Shown here piece by piece: positions 23,323 to 64,000 of a DNA stretch of 64,000 nt. This DNA is from Cristatella mucedo (taxonomy: Eukaryota; Bryozoa; Phylactolaemata; Cristatellidae). Below the pieces are notes generated by a model, which was given only the letters and a program-made list of their open reading frames with translations, searched no databases and had not been told where the DNA came from. The stretch lies in assembly GCA_009760855.2 (NCBI GenBank), contig WPIO01000010.1, positions 4,398,501 through 4,462,500 on the forward strand, in the 5' to 3' direction. The translations under genes and the position numbers were made by a program. Position 1 is the first letter of the stretch. Each line of letters opens with the position of its first letter.

Positions 23323-23553
23323 TTAAGAAAGAGCTCCGTACATACTGACACTCATTTTTTCTTCACCTGAAGCTAATTCCCCACGTCCAATATTTTCTTT
23401 GGCAATAACTAACATAATTGAATCAAGGAGATTAGATGGTATATCTTTTGTCTTAAAGATTTCCATCAAAATAGCTAGACAATATTTGGTTCTATCACAT
23501 TTCTTAATAACTTTAGTTTTCATTGAGACCGTCAATTTTTGAAATGATTCCAT
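23323..23553 (-). CDS. Intact 76-aa ORF near the right end of the element
   Basis: Begins MESFQKLTVSMKTKVIKKC and ends with a normal stop, all in AT-rich element-like DNA. It is open and charged at the start. No family recognised. Its intactness so close to the proposed element end makes it the last candidate element gene; chance is possible at this length. Confidence 0.35.
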   Translation of the reverse strand: MESFQKLTVSMKTKVIKKCDRTKYCLAILMEIFKTKDIPSNLLDSIMLVIAKENIGRGELASGEEKMSVSMYGALS

Positions 23554-23589
23554 AGCTTTATATTAGACATATTTTGTGTAATATATATA

Positions 23590-25390
23590 ATTAAAACAAT
23601 AATAGAACATAAAATAATAATTAGTGCACAAGTGATGAGAGAAAAAGAGGAAAGCAAATGAAAAAAGTTTGAACCATCTATAGTAGTATGTAAAACGTAA
23701 GGTATGACTAGAATGGTTGTCGTGTGTGCAAAAGAGGTAAAGCAGTGAATAGATGTGATTAACAAGGTATGCATTTTTTGGATATTGTTGCTGGTGACCT
23801 TCGATGCGACAAGGGGCCGAAAAGGAGGCCACCGCAAGTCACTGAGAGTGTCAGCCAACGAGATCCCTAAAATGCATACTACTTGCTGCCGGCTGGATCT
23901 GCCCTGCCGACAATCGCGTGAGCGTCAACAAGAAAGTTGAAACGTCTGCATGCTAAGTATGTCAGGTCATGGGTGATAGATTTTTTTTTCAGCGATTCGT
24001 GAATTATAAGCATGAGGAGCCAGATATGTCATCATCCATGGCTAGGGCCTATGGACTAGGCATCCGGTCAGTCGTACTTCGGGTTTCCAACTAGTGGCTT
24101 GCACGAGATGGCCTGTGCCGTGCACAGCCTCTGCGGCCACGAAGAGCAGCGTGTTCGCATGGCAAAGCGGCTAGATTGTAAAAAACATGTGCTTGAGATT
24201 ATAATTGTTCCCAGATTTTAATGACTAGGAACCTGACATGTATGTAACAATGTATGTTCAGACGGGCATACAAGTTAAACTCGTGATATTGTTGGTGAGT
24301 TGCACTTTGGACATCCAAGAAGAGTTGAACGCTACGGCTGGTGCTTCGCAGACATGTGTAGCCCTGGGTGGCTACGAAATATAATGCTCTAGCTTAACGA
24401 TACGCTGCCGTAGTAAGATATGGACGCTATCTCGATTGGTCCCGTGCTCTGCTACCGCCTGTGTGTATTCTCACTGCACGTACGACTCGCTAGCTGAGCT
24501 TCGAGGCACCTACTCAGCCAGTATTCTATTGGTCTGCATTCGGATTGTCACCTATCGCGTTCACTGCGTTTGTGCAGGAGCCAGGTTACATTTCGCTGCT
24601 TCGCTCACAACGATGTCCAATCATCGGAATTACTTTACTGCTCCGTAGAACCGTCACCGATGGCGGCTCGCAGCTGTCTTCGCACTTCGAAAGTGCTGCA
24701 GGCAGAACTACCAGACGTCGGGGCACCGGCTTCCGTAGACCTGCATGCACGTGCGGCACACGAATAACATATAGCTCCCACGTACTGGCACGGTTCGGGG
24801 CTACCAACCGGTTGCTGATGGCCATCTTGGTGGAAGTGAAGACAAGCAGTGCACAATGTCAGCTACTGATAAGGTAGAATCAAGAGAAGGAGGGGCAAGA
24901 TGTTCTAATCGAGGCGCCGTTTTTGTTTCATAAGCTCTGGTCCGAGGTCGAGAGTGGAGCACAGCTTCCTTCGTCGATCCACTCCGATGCAGGCGCCCGT
25001 TCTGCTCTTCCTCCTCTACGTTCTAGAGCGAAGCTCACAATTCAAGACCGGGGTCGCGGGCTCAGTAGGCAAGCCAAGCAATGCGATAATATAGTATATA
25101 CTGCAGTTCATCCTCTTTGATAGCCTACGAAGACGTCTATGGACTGCTGCATGATGCTTAGCTTACAAGGTAATATTTGTACATTTTCTCGAGTGATAAA
25201 GACTGAGAGCTATGCCCAGGCACACACGCACGCACGCACAGTAGTAATGCATCAACGATTCACGAAAAGAATGTTAACATCCTTCGGCTGAATTGAGTTG
25301 CCATCTCTGGTAACAGTTGTCAGTGTGCTGGACTGAATGCATTACAGCTGGTTGGCAGACAAAGTGCCAGCACTTCCGCCAGACGTTCAA
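23590..25390. other. Intergenic DNA, no gene recognised
   Basis: GC content rises from about 23.75 kb. Several overlapping open frames lie at 24.4-25.1 kb on both strands, but none shows conserved sequence or plausible exon structure. A short CACGCACG repeat lies near 25.22 kb. Confidence 0.5.
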
Positions 25391-25392
25391 TT

Positions 25393-25965
25393 GGCAATAA
25401 TAACAATGCACTTGATAAAGCACCCTCAGATAACTCAATCTCTTTCTACACACTTTACATTTGCTGCAAAGGAAAACGCGATTGAATGGTGAGTAATATC
25501 ATGCTTGATAAACAAACAAAATGAATAACATGGTTAGGGGTGACATGCTCAGGGTCAGCATGCATGTGTGGTTAGTGGCAGCATGCACAGTGTCAGCACG
25601 CATAAGCACATGAAGGACTAATCACAGGGACCCACTAAATGCTGTCCTAAATAGGTGTGTTTTTAAGTTCTTTTTAAATGGGGTCAGGTCAGGGGATGTT
25701 CTGACGCAGGTCGGGAGGGAGTTCCAGGCTTTGGGAGCATACCAACTAAATGCACGGTCTCCAAGGGATATGAGGTTTGTACGAGGTATTGGACTGTTGG
25801 ATTCCGAAAAGCAGGTGGTACGATGCTTGGCCTGATGGGGAAGTAGATCTGAGGGATAGGCTGGAGCCAAAGAATGAAGTGACCTAAAAGTGAGCGACAA
25901 AAATCTTGAAGTCGATCTGTTGTTTGACAGGGAGCCACAGAACTCATTCGGAGGAAATCGCATGC
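25393..25965 (-). mobile_element. LINE family 1 3' fragment
   Basis: The minus strand encodes SFTFRSLHSLAPAYPSDLLP-like and KAWNSLPTCVRTSPDLT segments followed by the standard family-1 tail and ATT repeats at the low-coordinate end. Confidence 0.9.
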
Positions 25966-26044
25966 CAATGATGGAAAGTGGACCATCACACAGGCCGAAA
26001 GCACGCGCACCGAGTCAAGTAACTGTCAGTAAGCTAAGCATTCC

Positions 26045-26113
26045 GCAAGTTCAAGTTACGTAACACCCACATAATCTTTGTAGAGTTACAGCTGGAGATA
26101 CATTATATTACAC
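26045..26113 (+). mobile_element. LINE family 2 tail fragment
   Basis: GTAACACCCACATAATC, then GAGTTACAGCTGGAGATACATTATATTAC, the terminal bases of family 2 only. Confidence 0.75.
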
Positions 26114-26114
26114 A

Positions 26115-27170
26115 ACACAGAGTGACTAAGGAACTCAATCTTCCGTTGGCATTACTCGGGACACTAGAATCCTAATCCAGTTTCCTGCTGTAACCCTTGC
26201 AAAAAAGGACGAATGGGATAGTCAGAGAAAGGCAGCGGTCCAACACTTTGAATGCAAGAGACTTTGTTACGGAAATGGTCACATTAATTACCGAGCTAAC
26301 TAAGTATCTTGGCATTCCACAATTGAGATCGGTGCTCTTGCCTCAAATAGTGAGCTAGCATTTTATGTAATAATTCGTAAGTCATTATCTAAAGGCAAGG
26401 CATATTTCATTCACCCCTGTGATGATCTGGTGATGACGTTATCATTATGCAATCCTTCTTCAGCTGCTCAGCCAATCAAAGGATCTCTTGACAAACTGTG
26501 CTTTAGTGCCAGCCACTGACATGCCTGATCAGCCCACCAGTGGTAGTTCCTAGTGCACTTTGAAACTTGAGTGAAGAATTTCGGCTAAGACACAATGTCC
26601 ATGTCCAAATGGCATGTCCAAAGTGCTGTGCAAAAAAAGCTCTCACTTCAGTAATCATAGTCATTTATAGCCATACCAATAACAACATTATGTACAGACA
26701 TCATGGCAGTCAGCGGCAGGCCAATTGACCAGCAGTGTAACGCGGGTCAGCCGTCGTAAGAACGATTAAGATCGGCAATATGCAGGTCTTCGTTTAGAGC
26801 TGACAAGTGCTCGAACGAGGTGCAGAAAAAGCACCAACCACCTAGTCGGCTGGTGGCAGCACGACGCGACTTGCGCCTTGTGACTGGTGCCAGTGCTCCT
26901 GCAATGCGGACCTGCAGAGCTGCAGTTGTGCCTGCAATGCACACAGGAAACAGCCCAGCAGGCGCACCAGCCAAGGATCGAGTGCAGTCGCTCCGTCGCA
27001 GAAGGAGCTCAGGCTCAGCGCACAGCTGCCAATAACGTGGTCGCGTGCGGCAAAGCAGGTCAAGCGGCACTCACTAGTCGCCAAGCAGCAAGAGTCACGC
27101 GTAGGCGAGTCGGGAAGGGCGCCGCACCCCCTGAAAAGGGAGGAAGGCATACTGACCAGCAGGAAGCCAG
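26115..27170. other. Region downstream of WBP11; no gene seen
   Basis: Contains the WBP11 3' untranslated region by position. A clear AATAAA on the minus strand was not found close to the stop codon, so the transcript end is not placed. GC-rich open frames at 26.75-27.18 kb are uncharacterised. Confidence 0.4.
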
Positions 27171-27175
27171 GCACG

Positions 27176-45448
<18,273 letters not shown>

Positions 45449-45759
45449 CTTGAATGTTGCGTCAGTATAGGAACGACAAAATCCAAATACTCTGTCCGGC
45501 GGGCTATGCCAGAGCCATGTTACGAAGCACGAAGCGGAGGATGAAAACAGAGTTTATCAGCATAGACAAGGCGCACACGGTCTTAATTTTTAGAGTTATT
45601 AGACTTAAATTTAATATAAAATCATTTTAATATCAGTTTTAGCTTCTATATGTCACTTTGAATGGCGGTAGAAACCCGCGGTTCTCCCGTGCGATTCCCT
45701 GGTACTTCCGAAATACTGCCTTGCCCTGGCCGGGGTCTGTGTCGAGTACACGCCATGGA
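45449..45759. promoter_or_regulatory. Divergent (likely bidirectional) WBP11/EXOC7 promoter
   Basis: Only 311 bp separate the two start codons, which face away from each other. The space contains TTGCGTCA (45457-45464; reverse TGACGCAA, CRE/ATF-like), GAATGGCGGT (about 45660-45669; YY1-like) and ACTTCCG (45704-45710; ETS/GABP-like), all common in TATA-less bidirectional promoters. No TATA box at a standard distance. Transcription starts and 5' UTRs must lie within or partly within this space. Confidence 0.75.
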
Positions 45760-63045
<17,286 letters not shown>

Positions 63046-63384
63046 GTGAGTGGGGAGAGTGTGAGTCGCTCTGAACTGCTGAGGCTTTACTTTTCGTCGA
63101 GCCTTGTCCTATTCCTGCTGCAGCATTCGTGGCTTAAGAAGTGGCAGTGACTTCATGATCATGGCGGATACACAGTTTCTAGTCTTCCATTATTGGGCAC
63201 TACTGCTGACAGCCAGCCTTTTAGATTCCTTCATTCTCACGCTCCGGCATGCACTTACTACTAGCACTTACTACTAGCACTTACTGCTCGTGGCGCCTTT
63301 CGCACCCGCCCTGCACTGCTCTAACTCGAGTCGATTTCTAACTTCTAACCGTCTTCTCTAAGTCGCTCAGCCTTTATTCTGCCC

Positions 63385-63720
63385 CTAAGTCTTTGGAGAC
63401 AGTGCCTCAGCTTCGAAGAACCTGCAGACCTGTGCTCTCTGCCGGCTGACATCACGATGCTCCTTGCCATGACGACATTTGAAGCGAACTAAAAGCGCAC
63501 CCTTTCCCGCTGTGCTGGCTTCGTCCACGTAAACCTTTCTTGCCGTTCTTGCAAAAGCTGCTATTGTGAATGCACTCATCACGAATCAGCTGGTGTGCTT
63601 TGTCACCACCCTCCATGGAGTGCCTAGAATAAGGATTTAGTGTATAAGAATAAGGATTTAGTGTATAAGAATACATCATTAGTAGTCGTAGTCGTAATCG
63701 TAGTAGTAGTAGCAGTGGTA
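63385..63720 (+). mobile_element. Decayed LINE family-1-like 3' fragment
   Basis: Resembles the C-terminal region (S-L-G-D-S-A-S, N-L-C-S-L-P-A-D-I-T) and ends in TAG/GTA repeats; the tail hairpin is not clear. Confidence 0.5.
63628..63671. repeat. 20-bp tandem repeat, two copies
   Basis: GAATAAGGATTTAGTGTATA occurs twice in succession. Confidence 0.9.
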
Positions 63721-63846
63721 ATGCTGTCAAATTTATCTGAACCGGCAGCCTGACTTATGCATCATCAGTTTAGCTTTCGTTGTTTTTCGATTTGGCATTT
63801 TTCCATTGTATAGAGGAAGCTATGTATGACTTTACGGTAGTTGGAG

Positions 63847-63939
63847 GTTTACCAACACCTCTGCACCTGCACCCACCCCTCTTACACAGGCTATCGTTTA
63901 CCAACACCTCTGCACCCACCCCCTCTTACACAGGCAATC
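63847..63939. repeat. Tandem repeat, about 49-bp unit, two copies
   Basis: The unit starting GTTTACCAACACCTCTGCAC and ending CTTACACAGGC recurs at 63896 with a 6-base shortening. Confidence 0.9.
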
Positions 63940-64000
63940 TCCCGACCCCCCCACCCGTGCTAGCCAACCCTGCCGGCCAGTCCCTATTTGCAACCTGTCG

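Larger units (their letters stand above)
1..23580. mobile_element. Decayed Polinton/Maverick (adintovirus-like) element, left end outside window
   Basis: The stretch combines remnants typical of Polintons: protein-primed DNA polymerase B (0.4-1.6 kb), packaging-type ATPase (12.2-12.8 kb), rve-family integrase (21.25-21.57 kb) and a long fiber-like repeat protein (2.3-7.06 kb, minus). Base composition is clearly more AT-rich than the DNA to its right. No gene is fully intact: there are stops, some frameshifts, and insertions of LINEs at 3.97, 7.35, 9.86, 13.9, 17.2 and 22.1-22.9 kb and a SINE at 3.76 kb. Terminal inverted repeats were not found; the right boundary is placed near 23.6 kb only from the composition change and the last AT-rich ORF. 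Confidence 0.8.

Noticed and set aside
24436-25120. Overlapping open frames on both strands in a GC-richer patch
   Set aside because: No conserved motif, no splice structure, and several frames are open at once as expected from composition.
45658-45759. Upstream extension of the EXOC7 ORF to 45658
   Set aside because: The frame is open, but homology starts at the methionine at 45760 and the upstream part overlaps the promoter motifs.

Overview
This is animal nuclear DNA. It holds two multi-exon metazoan genes with GT-AG introns and standard-code exons, many decayed LINE copies, tRNA-derived SINEs, microsatellites and one large decayed Polinton/Maverick-type virus-like transposon. The species cannot be named; an invertebrate with active L2/CR1-type LINEs fits best. 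No bacterial-style operons, rRNA or CRISPR arrays were seen.

Layout. (1) 1 to about 23.6 kb, AT-rich: a broken Polinton/Maverick. It has protein-primed DNA polymerase B pieces at the left, a long fiber-like repeat gene on the minus strand (2.3-7.06 kb), a membrane protein remnant, a packaging-type ATPase (12.2-12.8 kb), several unidentified ORFs (13-20 kb), a zinc-ribbon remnant and an rve-type integrase core near 21.4 kb. At least six LINE pieces, one SINE and a 189-bp SPIN-like hAT element lie inside it. Several long frames are open except for TAA/TAG and some TGA codons, which is the most unusual signal here. (2) 23.6-26.7 kb: no recognisable gene, one LINE fragment. (3) 27,176-45,448, minus strand: WBP11, complete in 11 coding exons (583 codons plus stop, all splice phases consistent). 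(4) 45,449-45,759: a 311-bp divergent intergenic region, a likely shared promoter. (5) 45,760 to beyond 64,000, plus strand: EXOC7 (exocyst subunit Exo70), 13 coding exons seen (495 codons), the 3' part lying outside the window.

The two host genes act in unrelated processes (WBP11 in pre-mRNA splicing, EXOC7 in tethering secretory vesicles to the plasma membrane) and are linked here by head-to-head arrangement. Their introns carry most of the remaining repeats: two LINE families (family 1 ending in a conserved hairpin plus ATT repeats, family 2 ending in GATACATTACATTAC-like repeats), two SINE families (one sharing the family-1 LINE tail), an inverted pair of Tc1-type transposase ends and many simple repeats. 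All calls were made by eye from translated similarity and splice phase; no database search was run.
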